Assembly: GCF_003945595.2 (NCBI RefSeq)
Contig: NW_024104419.1
Location: 682,001 to 746,000, forward strand
Length of the DNA: 64,000 nt
Direction of reading: 5' to 3'
Source of the DNA: Pipra filicauda
Lineage: Eukaryota > Chordata > Aves > Passeriformes > Pipridae
A program made the translations under genes and the position numbers. A model generated the notes under the pieces. That model was given only the letters and a program-made list of their open reading frames with translations. It made no database searches and was not told where the DNA came from. Shown here piece by piece: positions 39,809-64,000 of this stretch (position 1 is the first letter of the stretch; the number at the start of each line of letters is the position of its first letter).

Positions 39809-40164
39809 TGGTTGTTTCAGGGTCAGAACAGTGGATTAGTGTCTCCCAAATTGAGCTGTGGCCAGTATAGAAAACGGATTCATATAGGGCTGTGCTTAAT
39901 GACTTTTGCTGCATTTTGAAGAATGATGCATCCATATCTTCAGGATTGTGATTAGTCATTTACACATAGAAATTATACATGTTTGGCAAAAGGTCCAGTA
40001 ATTTTTTAAAAGGAAACCCTCTGTATTACTCTGATAGAATTTATAGATTTCCCTCTTATTAGTGACTGTAAGATCTGCTTCACCCTTCAGCATGAACTTC
40101 CACAGTGTGGACAACCTGGAGACACTTTTCTCTCTTTTTATTCCCCACTAATTGCAGGAGAGCC

Positions 40165-44653
<4,489 letters not shown>

Positions 44654-45475
44654 TGGCTGTCACGCTTCACTATGTGTTCAATGTCACCCCGTATCCTACA
44701 CATAATCCCTTTGTGCGACAAGCAAAAAGAATAGTACATCGACTGTCACAACCTCAACGTAGCAAAAACTGTCTGTGGGGTAAAACCGGTTGGTTGGTGT
44801 TGTGTGTACCTAGAGCGGAGGTCGGTTATTCCAATGGCATTCCGAACTTTCCTATGATGAACATTTCCAGTTCCGATTACCGTGTTTATATTTTTAACTG
44901 AACACTGTGATAACGGGTTTTGTGATCGCAATTGACTTTGCAAAACTCTTTATTGGTAGAAAAGTAGACATCAATTATGTAACTCTGGCGAGCTTAATCT
45001 GGCACCAAAATAGTCGAAGTACAATTCTGTTGTAAAGTTGTACAGAAAGTTATAGAGATTCTATTGTGACACTGGGGCATGGAAGGAAAACAATCCAATG
45101 TATGGCATTCCAGTTAGGGACACTGCTATGAGGTAGTTGAACAGGCACACTCTGTAGACATTTGTAACCGAGTCTGAGGCACCGCTTTCAGTCAAAAGCT
45201 CACTTTGTCAATCCTGTCTTTCTGGGGATGGGGTTTGTTTTGGGGAGGAGGGTAATGGGGGAGTTAGCAGCTTGATTTCCAAACTCTTTACACTGGCAGA
45301 TAACTGGGATTTGACTTCTAAAAGTGCTTTCGTGCTCATACGACATGCATGACTAAGCCCCTTCCCACAGCAATAACTTACCTAGTTACTACACCTTAGA
45401 TATTCTTCAGTAGTGAGAATTCTTGGTTCGCTGCCATGGACTTGCAATAGGAAAAGATTCAATTTTTTGAATGGC

Positions 45476-45513
45476 CTTATTAGTTTGGATGATACTTATT
45501 AGTTTGGATGAAG
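45476..45513 (+). repeat. 19-bp tandem duplication in YWHAB 3' UTR
   Basis: The unit CTTATTAGTTTGGATGATA (45476-45494) is repeated at 45495-45513 with differences only at the last bases. It lies just downstream of the stop of the antisense open frame. Confidence 0.85.
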
Positions 45514-45551
45514 TGATCTGCCACTTTAGCATTACTTTACTCTTAGATGAG

Positions 45552-45971
45552 TCAAAATCTCCATGGTATTCCCATTTTGAATTTATCCTGAAAACCTCTT
45601 AGGTAATCCACTGAGCCATCTTTTAAGTTCACTTTATAGAAATTTTTCTCCCATTGGACTCTGTTCATCCTTGACCCTCTCACCTGTTTAAACTCCATTA
45701 AAGCAATTTTGGACTCCCGCATACGCGTCATCCTTTCTTTGGTTATGGGTGATGTCAGGATGGTGGCTGAGGCCTGAGCCTCACCAAGGACAGGTTTCTT
45801 CCTTGGATGTTTCAGAGCTGCCAGCGCTGTTGCAGCCTTCAGCTCTCGTCTGCCACTTTTTGGTAGTACCGGGATCTGGCTCAAATATTCAGGATTTCCC
45901 ATCTCGTACTGGAATGCAGACCTACACATCTGTAACACTTGTACCTTGTAATATTTGAGCTCCAAACGTCC
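45552..45971 (-). CDS. Candidate antisense open frame, unidentified (gene or decayed copy)
   Basis: Not recognised. On the minus strand 139 sense codons run from the base after a TGA (45972-45974) to a TGA at 45552-45554. There is no ATG at the 5' edge; the first internal ATG is at 45927-45929, giving about 125 residues. Two codons upstream of the blocking TGA lies an in-frame ATG (45981-45983) in a good Kozak context (A at -3, G at +4), so one nonsense change may separate a start from the frame. The product is basic and protein-like: a Lys/Arg-rich middle, then a C-terminus with Trp, Phe and Tyr ending GIPWRF. Local base composition is not GC-rich, so a frame this long is less expected by chance. 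No domain, splice acceptor or poly(A) tract supports it. It may be a pseudogene, a last exon, or chance. Confidence 0.3.
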   Translation of the reverse strand, partial: GRLELKYYKVQVLQMCRSAFQYEMGNPEYLSQIPVLPKSGRRELKAATALAALKHPRKKPVLGEAQASATILTSPITKERMTRMRESKIALMEFKQVRGSRMNRVQWEKNFYKVNLKDGSVDYLRGFQDKFKMGIPWRF

Positions 45972-46003
45972 TCACCTGGCCATGTTTCAAACACGTCCCA
46001 TTA

Positions 46004-46009
46004 AATAAA
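46004..46009 (+). terminator. YWHAB: Polyadenylation signal AATAAA (proximal, YWHAB)
   Basis: Canonical hexamer within TTAAATAAAACC, about 1.35 kb after the stop codon. Confidence 0.6.
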
Positions 46010-46479
46010 ACCTAATAAGAGTTGCGTGAATAATGCAGTGGAAAAGATTAGGAATAGTCACCTATCAGTCCCGCGGTATCATCCCCTGCCTTCACATTCC
46101 ACTTAGGTATAGGATCCATCTGTTTGTCCATCTGTCTGCTGAAGAGAATTTCATGCACTGATTTTAAAACTCCCCTCTACTAGCTGAACAAATTGTGCAG
46201 TTAATACTTGGCGCTTGATAAATGCAGTAGTGAATGTGGAACCGAGCCTGTCTGTATATCTGGTAGCTCTTTTCGCTTTGTTTTTACTGACCAGTATTCT
46301 GCCTAAAGTTTGCTTCTGTGACGGTTATATTGCCTAGCACACACGTGGTTGTGAGAATAGTATAGCAAAAAAGAAATACCTGGTTATTGATGTACTAGAT
46401 TCGTGTATGTCTTTTAAACAGTTCTAGTTTCACCTTACACAAAATAATCAGGAAAGTGTAAAAGAATTCAAAAGTGGAT

Positions 46480-46485
46480 AATAAA
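46480..46485 (+). terminator. YWHAB: Polyadenylation signal AATAAA (distal, YWHAB)
   Basis: Canonical hexamer followed by an A run and T-rich DNA, about 1.83 kb after the stop codon. Candidate end of the long transcript. Confidence 0.55.
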
Positions 46486-46505
46486 AAAAAATTTTATCAG
46501 TTGGC

Positions 46506-48060
46506 TGTGTCTGTTGTCTGTGGCAGTAGCAAAACCTGTGGTAGTAAAATCACCACTTGTATTAAATTCTCGGTTTGGGGACTGTGTGAGTTGATTCGTG
46601 GTTTCCACATACTAAATTACTCATTCCTTTGCCAAGAGGCTTCCCCACACGCTGTCCCAGAAAACACTGGTTCTCTTCTTTTTTGTGTTGAGGTCATACT
46701 TGTAATATATTGTCATTGCAGGGCTTAAATGCAACTCTAAATAACTCCTTAACTTGCCATGAGTCATTACATACTGTATGGTTGAGCACACTGTAAAAGG
46801 AGAAAAGTCTGCTGGTTACATCTGGAGGGTTCTCCTCAGGAATCTTTCCGATGCCCACTCCAGTGCAGGGCCGGCCTCACCTCTGCACACCCAGCTCTGC
46901 TGGGCTCAGCCCGTGGTGTGCAAAAGCAGCACTGGGAGAGGAAAATAGGTAGAGGAGTATTCCTGGACATAAGAGCCCTTGAAGGGATGGATGGCAGCAG
47001 CCAGGCAGCCTAAAAGCACCGAGGAGGTTGGTCCTTCCTGCTCCCAGAGCCTCCTGCTCCTGCAGTGGGGCAGCACAGAAGTGTGCACGGTGCAAAATGT
47101 TACTGGGCTGCTTTTGATTGACCACTACAAAGGCATTGGGTCAAAATCTAAGCAGCTGCTGATGGAGCACTGCTCAGTCCTGTGCCATGGCTTTAATTGG
47201 TGGTCCCTCTGTGATTATTGCTTGTCATTTTCCAGCCTTTATGGACATACCTGCTCTTCAGTGATTCTGTAGTGTACACTAACTGCCAATCTGACTCATG
47301 CTGATGGCATTGTCAGCTCTGAGAAGAAAAATCTTGTGTTCTGCAAGCTGATCCTGTTCATAGACCACTTCTGCCTCAGTCCTTTCACATAACATCTCCC
47401 ATCCTTACTCTCCCTTTTCGGGAAATCATGAACCAAGGAGCCTGGTCTGCAGCAATTATGAGTTGAGGGAATATCTCAATTTTTCAATTTATTTTGTTGT
47501 TTTGGGGAAGGACACTCCCACTGGTCCAACCACAGTAAGAGTCCATGTGCACTCTACATGTTTAACTCATCTAATCGCTGCTGCTGTGGCTTCTCATTCC
47601 TGGCACCGGTGCTTGTCTGACCTTTGGGTGAGTCAGCTTAGTGTGGGAAACCATCAGAAGGCTTTGGTGACTGTAAGGGTTGTCCTGACTGCCCCGCTGC
47701 TGACCTTCCAAGGGGCTGGGCTGGGCTGGAGCTGGGGAGCCGCTGTCAGGGGCTCAAGGTTCCTGTGTGCTGTCACCCAGTGTTTCAGCAGCACAGTTAC
47801 ATCCATCTCTGTGGATGAAAGCGACCTTACAGCACTCTGCATGTGCCACACAGACAAAAGGTGATGGCAGAGGCCAGGTCCTGTATCCCGTGGGTCTCTG
47901 TTGAGTGCTGAGCGAGTTTGCTGTGGAGTCGGGAGTGTGCAAGTGCCCAGTGATGGAGGGTTTGTACCGAGCTGCGTGAGGCTCCTGCCTCGACTCCTTA
48001 ACTTCAGGGAATTCCACACCAGAACGTGCATGTGATTCCTAAAGCTGCGTGGGTGGGACA
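46506..48060. other. Spacer between YWHAB and PABPC1L
   Basis: About 1.6 kb of unremarkable sequence. The open frames on either strand overlap each other and carry no recognised domain. The right end may hold upstream control elements for PABPC1L. Confidence 0.6.
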
Positions 48061-48079
48061 CACACGCTGTTAAGCGCTG

Positions 48080-48690
48080 TCAGTGTTCCAGGGCGACACG
48101 CAGCGCAACCCCCGTGCCCTTCGTTTGGGAAGACCCGGGAAGTGCTGGAGCTGCGCCAGCTGCGATTCGCAAAAAGGAGGGGATGCAACCGCTGAACCCT
48201 CGAGCCCCTCGGCTCCGCGGGATGGGGACACGGGGGGGGTCACCCCTGCCCGCCGGGATGCCCGCCCCGCCCCGCCCCGCAGAAGGGAGGGGAGGGCGGG
48301 GCGGGGCCGGTCCTGGCGGGGGGCGGAGGGCGGGGGTCCCGTCCCGCCCCCGGGGCCCCGCGGAAGAGGCGGGCGGGTCCCGCGGCAGCAGCAGCCGGAG
48401 CGGAGCTGCAGCCCGAGCGCTCGGCGTGAGTGCGGGGCCGGGACCCTCCGGCCGGCGGGGCGGCTGCTCCGGGGCGGGGGTGGCCGGGGGTCCCGCCGAG
48501 CCCCGCGCTTCTCCGCCGGCCCGGCCCGGCCGTGCGAGCTTCCCCTTGGCCCCGCCGGGCAATCCCCGCGGGCTGTGCCGCCTCTGCCCGGCCCGACCCC
48601 GCTCGGCGTTCTCCGCTCCGCCGCCTCCTCCCCGCCTGATCCCCCTTCCATCCCTGCCCCGCTGGCTGCGGAGGGGCACCGGGTTTGCTC
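48080..48690 (+). promoter_or_regulatory. PABPC1L: CpG island, PABPC1L promoter region
   Basis: Very GC- and CpG-rich, with a cluster of Sp1-type GC boxes on both strands: CCCGCCCCGCCCCGCCCC at about 48262-48279 and GGCGGGGCGGGGCC at about 48295-48308. The two face each other as an inverted pair. Long overlapping ORFs here are caused by GC content. A TATA box is absent. It could also fire antisense, but no minus-strand gene was identified. Confidence 0.75.
48340..48425 (+). other. PABPC1L: PABPC1L exon 1, non-coding (start approximate)
   Basis: The ATG exon begins after an acceptor (ctctgcag) only 19 bases before the start codon, so an upstream exon is expected. The best donor in the island is CGGC|GTGAGT at 48426. 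The start coordinate is a guess. In human, as I recall, the ATG lies in exon 1, so this arrangement should be checked with transcripts. Confidence 0.45.
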
Positions 48691-49549
48691 TGTTACCCTG
48701 TCCTTGTTTGGGGGGGCCCTGGGAGGCGCATCTGGGCTGTGCCAGGAGCGGGGCTGTGTCACGGAGCCGGTGCGTGGCTGCCCTGCCTGTTCTCGATGCA
48801 CCTCTCATTTGAGCGTGTGTGTGTGTGTTTATTTTGGATATCTGTAGGTTTCTAAACAAGCGTCTCAAGTCTTTTGAGCTTTCAGGTAAGAGCCCCAAAG
48901 GTGGGTTTATAAGCTTTTAGGGCAGGAGATGCAATTCTATGTTCCCAGGCAGTACCTTGGGGGTCTCAGGCAGTGACTCTCATGTCCACACACTTTATAC
49001 CCAGCTGAAACTAGACAGAGATTGAGCATCAGTTTTCCTGCTTGCTCCAGGGACTTTAGCTGAGAAACTGGGAAGGGCTGGCTAAAACCCCGTGTTTGTC
49101 TTGGTGATGATGGGGTTGGCTGCAGGGAGTGGCGTGGGCTGCAGGTCTGTTCCCGGGCATGGAAGCAAACCCACACTCCTCGTGTCTGCTGTGGCTGGAG
49201 GGAGCCGTTAAGGAGTAAAAGGTCTCTGCTGGAGAAAGGCTGTTTACCTTCTGAGGAATTAAACTCCATTTTATTTCTCTTGGGGTTTGAGTGCTGAGAG
49301 GAGCAGGTCAGTGTGTGTGGTGTGTTGTGTTCCCCTGGCTGCTCCCAGGGTGTGCAAGAGCTGTGATGTGCGGGTCATCCCAGCTTGGCTGTTGCACCAA
49401 CACTGAAATGTGCTGAAAAATTTCGGGTTGGTAACTTCCATCGGGCATTCCTTTTCCTACCACTGCTGGTGGGAAGGGAAGGGCGTGGCTGTGGTTGCTG
49501 TAGGCGATCTGAAACCTGCAGCCTCGGGTGTGTCTCCCTCTGCAGCTGA

Positions 49550-59364
<9,815 letters not shown>

Positions 59365-60320
59365 CTCCAGGTGGGTGCTGGGAGCTGTGCATGGTGTGCT
59401 CAGGGTCTCTGATTTCTCACTCTGAAACTGGGGATTGAGTTTCTCATCCAAACCAGGTAAAGTTTGATGAGTAACAAAAGTATCTTTGACTGTAATGTTC
59501 CGTTTCTTAAACTGCACCCTCCGTTTTCCAGACTTAGTCCAACTGCAGAGACCTTGTTCTGTGGGGTTTTTTTCTGTGTTGATGAGGGCAATGACTGTGC
59601 AACCAGAAAGGCAGATGGGAAAGGACCTTGCTTTTCTGTGGGTATAGTGGGGACCAGCACAATCTTTCCTGGGACTTTTTTTTTTTTTTTTTAAATCAGA
59701 ATCTTGGCAGGAGATACCCTATAAAATATCCTTTGTGGGCTTTATCAGGAGAGCTGGTCCTGCTGCTGCAGCTGGGACAGACACATTAACAAGCAATTGA
59801 GGCTCTCATGTGCCCTTATATTTGAAGGTAGTATTTTCTTGACTTGTGGTATAAATGAAATTGTGTGTAATCTGAGTTCAGGTGAATTTCATCTTGTCTG
59901 GTTGAAATTCTTCCTTTAGCATTTGAAAACTCTATTTGGGGGTTCTCTGTTTCTTGTAGGCTCTGGGACTGAGAGTGAGCCCTAAGAATGTTGCCTTTGA
60001 AGAACAGGAGCAGCAACCCCACCATGCTGTTGGAATTATACCTGTACAGAGACCCTGGCTTGTCTTCAGTGCCCCATCCTATTGTTTGTATATGTTGTAA
60101 ACCTCGTAGAATTGCTTCCTTCTGCACCTGTAAAAATCCCCACTTTAAATCTCTTCTCACCACTGAAAGCACCCTGTGAAATGTAGTGTGGAACCCAGCC
60201 TGGGTCAGTTGCCCAGGAAATAACTGCTGCTGCTGAATCACCATTTTAGGGAATTTATTGGGTTATGTAGTTTTACTTGTTCATGTAGTTGACACTAATA
60301 AAGAACTGATGCTTCCACCC
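59365..60320 (+). other. PABPC1L: PABPC1L 3' UTR (end approximate)
   Basis: From the stop to just past the AATAAA at 60297-60302, about 0.95 kb. It contains a T run of about 16 bases near 59678. No second conserved signal is evident nearby, so this is the best candidate transcript end. Confidence 0.65.
60297..60302 (+). terminator. PABPC1L: Polyadenylation signal AATAAA (PABPC1L)
   Basis: Canonical hexamer in GACACTAATAAAGAAC about 930 bases after the stop. Confidence 0.65.
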
Positions 60321-62954
60321 TTGAAGCATGGGTTAGTTCCCTTGGCACAAGGACAGCCAGTGCTTTGTTTCAGGCAGGTGGAGGGATGGACGTGGGTCAG
60401 GCTGTAGTAATTAGTGTTTGAAGTTTGTGATGCTGGTGGGGTGGCAGTCCTGAGAGCTGACAGAAAGTTCTTTCTGAATCTTAGGAGGATGGATTTAAGC
60501 AAATTTCATACAATCTACCTGGATTTTATCCTCTCTAGATAGCTGTTTTAAACTTCCTCTTAGAAGGTGTCATCTTCCTGTGGTTCTCCTTTTGTAATGG
60601 ACCTTGTACTCCTGCAGGACTGCCCCTGAATATCTTCTGCTGGTCACATGGGGGCTGTGTGTGTGTCTGTGGTGCACAAAATTCAGCTTTTGAGGTATTG
60701 TGCAGTAGCTGTAAATCAAAAGCTGCTTCTCCAATGTGTTCCTGACCAGTGGTGTCAAGGAGTCACTGAAGGGCCTGAAACCACATCATGTCCCACTGGG
60801 ATGCTCCCTGCTCACAGTTGTAGCTGGGACCTGTTATTGCTGTGTTCTGCTCTCTGTGTTGCTGTCATCATCCTGGCCTTAATCCTCTGCTCTTCCTAGT
60901 TCAGTCCCCAGAAGCTCCTTGGTGCTTGAGGCTGGCGATGCACTGACCTCATTTGACTGCTTCCTTGAGCTGGCAGGAGCAGGAGAACACCTCCACCAGC
61001 ACCACCCACCCTCTTTCTGTGCAGCTTGTGTACTGCTGGTGGTGTCTCAATCTTCCTTCTGTGCTGTATCATACTCTCACTTCAGCTCCCTGCTGAGTCA
61101 CCCCTCCTACCTCTTGTTTTCCTTCCAGCATTTTAATAGAACAGTTTACACATTTGCTCCTGCTCGACTGGGACTCTGCCCTGGGGCTTCTCATCATTCC
61201 TTTTTCTCACCTTCATTTTGCCAATTCTTCCTCTGACCTCCTTCAATATTTATTTTCCTCTTAGTGGATTCCTCAGCCTGAACTGTGTGCTGTTTATATC
61301 TTCTCCTCAGTGAGATGCTTATGAAGGACTTTAATTAGCTTAATATACCCGACCTTCATTTGAGTTGTTATTTCTCTCGAAGTGTAACTGGCTGGAAGGT
61401 TTTTCTGCTTTGTCTCTAGAGGAAAAATGTTTATTTGCATGAATGTAGTGCATGTAAGGAGCTGGAATAAGCCTGTACAGGTAAACTTCATTCTGCTGTT
61501 GGTTAGGTTGGCTGCAGCCTCTTTTCAGGTGTGCCTGTGACAACACCTATGATCTCAGATGGCTGGGCTGGGTGAATGCTCTGTAAAGCCAGAGGGAATG
61601 CAGAGTGGGGGCCAGGAACACAGGAATGTTGGAATAGCCTAAGAAAGGACCTGAACAAGGAGCAGGGTCTTGAAATTTTTTATCAGCAAAAGGTGAAGTT
61701 GGCGCTTGGATCTCTGGCTGGAAAGTTTTCAGAACAGCTCCCCGGCTGGACTCCTGGGGAAGTCTGAGGCTTTAGGGAGTTAGGGCAGGAGCAGCAATGC
61801 AAATATGAGTCTGGAGGCTCCAGTCTGGAACAGCTGCTGTGAAAGGGGCAGATGGTGTGTCCCTGTGACAAACCCTCTCCAGCTGCTCCTGTGGACAGCA
61901 CTCCCTTTGCTCACCAGGGCAGTGTCCTGCATGAACAGCAGCACCATGGCTGGAACAAGAGAGTCAGGAGCAGAAGTGCCCCCCCCCAGCTTGCAGTGGT
62001 CTCTTGTTGCTGTGCTTGACCTTTGCCTGCCCGGTGGTATTGCTGGGGAAAGCCTTGGAGATGAGGCACAAACAGCACTGATGTTGCTGTGAGGGGAAGG
62101 AGGGTGAATGCTGGTGCTGCAGGGAGCTGCAGTTGAACAGGGCAGGAATCTGCCCTCAGGGAACAGCAGGGCTCTTACAAGGACAGCTCTTGACTAGGTG
62201 AAGCCAGTCCTGCTCCTGGATTCTGTGACCTTCCTCTGCTCCTCTGTGTGCTGCTGTGTGCTTCCCCACCCTGAAAGCCATCCCACCTCCAAGGTGCCTG
62301 GGCAGATGCTGGCTGTGGGATCAATGGAGCTGCCTCACTTGGAAGCAGGAGTGGAGTGAATGGAGCCATTTGTGCCCCTCAGGGAGGAGTTGTTTCAAGC
62401 TCTGGCCCATTACAGCTGATGGAGTACAGCCCTGGGACCTACAAAAAGCTATTTAATGTCAGGCTAAGGGAAGAAGTCTTTGTCTTTAATGGCATTAGAG
62501 GGATTGTCTGCTCTCTAAATTTAATTGGTGCAGTACCTGCCTCAAACACTGACTGCTGGGAGAAGCAAGGTGGGAAACTAAGATACCTGAACCCTGACTT
62601 CAGGGCTGGCTTCTATCTCCTGGCCTTTACTGTGAGGTGGATCAGGTCTAGCATTGTCCAGCACCTGGACTTACTAGCTGAAGCAGTGTGCAAGTGAAAA
62701 ATGGTTGGAAACCCTAATGCAGTGCTGTGCTTCCCATGGGCATGCCCTTCCCAGCCCCAGTGTCCCTAGAGCTATAGGCTTTCTTGTTCTGAGCCCTAAC
62801 TTTAATGGCCACTAAGAGCTGAGGCCACTGTCTGAAAGAGCAGGGCCCTGTACAGTGCTTGAAGTGCTCTGACAAAAAGGTGGGACAGTGTGAAGTGGTT
62901 AAAGAAGTGTATCAGTTCCCCTATACCCTCCATCCCATGAAAAACACAGCTCCA
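60321..62954. other. Intergenic gap between convergent PABPC1L and TOMM34
   Basis: About 2.6 kb without a recognised exon. A 113-codon plus-strand frame (62356-62697) and others have no family resemblance. No CR1 copy or RNA gene was recognised. Confidence 0.6.
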
Positions 62955-62973
62955 AACTGAAAATAAACATGGC

Positions 62974-62979
62974 TTTAAT
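62974..62979 (-). terminator. TOMM34: Polyadenylation signal ATTAAA (TOMM34)
   Basis: ATTAAA on the minus strand, the second most common signal variant, about 900 bases beyond the TOMM34 stop. No better AATAAA in that orientation was seen between it and the stop. Confidence 0.5.
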
Positions 62980-63190
62980 GGTTTTAACAGTTCACAGAGT
63001 AACTCCAACTATCTCTTTACCTACCATTTTAAATCAGTGCCATCAATACCAGATCAGGAGAAGACCAAAAAGCATAAACATGCATTGAAGTAGTAAGCCA
63101 GACCTCAGCTGGGATGTTACTGAAAATTTTCCTCCCTGTAACACCCCATAGCAACTGCTCCAAAAGGCACAGAGGAGCTAAAGTGTTTTT

Positions 63191-63212
63191 AAAACAAACA
63201 AACAAACAAACC
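63191..63212 (+). repeat. (AAAC)n simple repeat
   Basis: About five AAAC units in the TOMM34 3' UTR (GTTT on the transcript strand). Confidence 0.8.
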
Positions 63213-63878
63213 ATTGCAAAATTCCCAAGCACCCAGAATCTGTAATAGTGCACAGTGTAACAAGGCAGGCTTAACTTGCTGCTGTTTTCTTAAATGTGCA
63301 GAATAACTAAAGAAAGCTGCTACTGTAAACATCTGCCCAGCCACACTAAGCAGCAGAACCCAGCTGAGGGCCAGCAGGCATCAAGGGGGCGAGGGAACAA
63401 GCTCAGCCCTGTGCAAGTAACTGTGCCCCTGTTACAAGAAGGGTATGTGGTGCTCTGGCAACTACAGCAGTTCTTGCAGCCACCTTATTTCAGTAATAGC
63501 AGCACAAATGCAGCAAAACTGTCACCTGAATAAGGACAAAAAACCCTCTGTTTGTAGCTCTTCAGAAAGAACAGCCACTTCACATGCATCTCAGCCAGCA
63601 TGGAAAGAGTCCCTGAGACCAATAGTTACAGGCAAGTTGACTTCAACCAGGGAAGGGCATTAAAACTAAGCATGATCTTAGAGCCAGATTAATAGAGTTT
63701 GATACAGATTGTGTCTTAACATTCCTTATGCTGGTACAGAACCTCTTATATCTCAGCAGCAGTGGAAGATAGATTTCAATACAGATCCTGCATCAAGATT
63801 GGTCCCTGTAACAACATGAGAAGGGAAAAAGCTTTCTCCTGCAGTGGAAAACAAAGCTTTCCTTGTTGCTTGGTTACC

Positions 63879-63977
63879 CTAGGCTCTGTTCAGTTCTTGA
63901 AGTAATCTCAGTGCAGCTGTGTTCTTTGGTTCAGTTTTCAACAAGCTCTTGATATCAGCAATACTTGATTTGTAATC
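63879..63977 (-). CDS. TOMM34: TOMM34, last exon (C-terminal 32 residues), partial gene
   Basis: TOMM34 is a cytosolic TPR co-chaperone that links Hsp70 and Hsp90 and assists mitochondrial precursor import. Only the final exon lies in the window: minus-strand acceptor TTTCTAG|GATTAC, then DYKSSIADIKSLLKTEP, KNTAALRLLQELNRA and TAG at 63879-63881. This corresponds to the end of the second TPR domain in the human protein (DYKSSFADISNLLQIEPRN, from memory). The frame enters in phase 0. The remaining exons lie beyond 64000. The minus orientation, convergent with PABPC1L, matches the human order and supports the call. Confidence 0.88.
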   Translation of the reverse strand, partial: DYKSSIADIKSLLKTEPKNTAALRLLQELNRA

Positions 63978-64000
63978 CTAGAAAGAGAGTATTTTTTAAG

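Larger units (their letters stand above)
32617..40157 (+). other. YWHAB: YWHAB intron 1
   Basis: The inferred first intron of about 7.5 kb runs from the CpG-island donor to the acceptor (attgcag) before the ATG exon. It holds a perfect 49-bp tandem duplication (35172-35269) and an A/C-rich low-complexity stretch near 39.7 kb. No other coding exon, RNA gene or transposon was recognised. The open frames in it are short and uninformative. Confidence 0.65.
44654..46505 (+). other. YWHAB: YWHAB 3' UTR (long form, end approximate)
   Basis: Two AATAAA signals follow the stop: 46004-46009 and 46480-46485, which would give 3' UTRs of roughly 1.4 and 1.85 kb. A long UTR agrees with the human gene. It contains a 19-bp imperfect tandem repeat and, antisense, an open frame of about 140 codons described separately. 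The actual cleavage sites are inferred. Confidence 0.7.
62955..63878 (-). other. TOMM34: TOMM34 3' UTR (end approximate)
   Basis: Minus-strand sequence following the TAG at 63879-63881 down to an ATTAAA signal at 62974-62979 (plus strand TTTAAT). The length of roughly 0.9 kb is plausible for the gene. It contains an (AAAC)n run at 63191-63212. The cleavage site is inferred. Confidence 0.65.

Noticed and set aside
48070..48898. Several 230-270-codon frames on both strands at 48.1-48.9 kb
   Set aside because: They overlap each other in the CpG island, where stop codons are scarce. The products are Pro/Gly/Arg/Ala-rich and unlike any family.

Overview
The window is vertebrate nuclear DNA, most likely from a bird. 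The support for this is truncated CR1 LINE copies, compact split genes with short introns and GT-AG splice sites, two CpG islands, and the gene order YWHAB - PABPC1L - TOMM34. That order matches human 20q13.12 and, as far as I recall, chicken chromosome 20. Nothing prokaryotic, viral or plasmid-like is visible.

Layout. 1-31.7 kb: no recognisable protein-coding exon. It holds two CR1 fragments, simple repeats, a 13-bp-arm inverted repeat and several chance ORFs; it is probably intergenic or regulatory DNA upstream of YWHAB. 31.7-32.1 kb: a CR1 3' end, then a tandem duplication of about 165 bp whose second copy runs into the YWHAB CpG island. 32.1-46.5 kb: YWHAB (14-3-3 beta) on the plus strand, with an inferred non-coding exon 1 in the CpG island, a 7.5-kb intron 1, five coding exons giving an intact 244-residue protein, and a long 3' UTR. 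A protein-like open frame of about 140 codons lies antisense in that 3' UTR. 46.5-48.1 kb: a spacer. 48.1-60.3 kb: PABPC1L (embryonic/oocyte poly(A)-binding protein) on the plus strand, with a CpG-island promoter, an inferred non-coding exon, 14 coding exons giving an intact 631-residue protein, one GC-AG intron and one NAGNAG acceptor. 60.3-62.95 kb: the gap between two convergent genes. 62.95-64 kb: the 3' end of TOMM34 on the minus strand, with 32 C-terminal residues and the 3' UTR; the rest lies beyond the window.

Functionally the three genes are housekeeping or germline factors rather than a pathway: a phosphoprotein-binding adaptor, an mRNA poly(A)-tail binding protein, and a TPR co-chaperone of Hsp70/Hsp90. 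Reading frames were followed exon by exon and all splice phases agree. Transcription starts and untranslated exon limits are inferred. The observations most worth a second look are the antisense open frame in the YWHAB 3' UTR, the duplication that straddles the CpG-island edge and shows CpG decay in only one copy, the GC-AG intron, the NAGNAG acceptor, and a perfect 49-bp tandem duplication in YWHAB intron 1.
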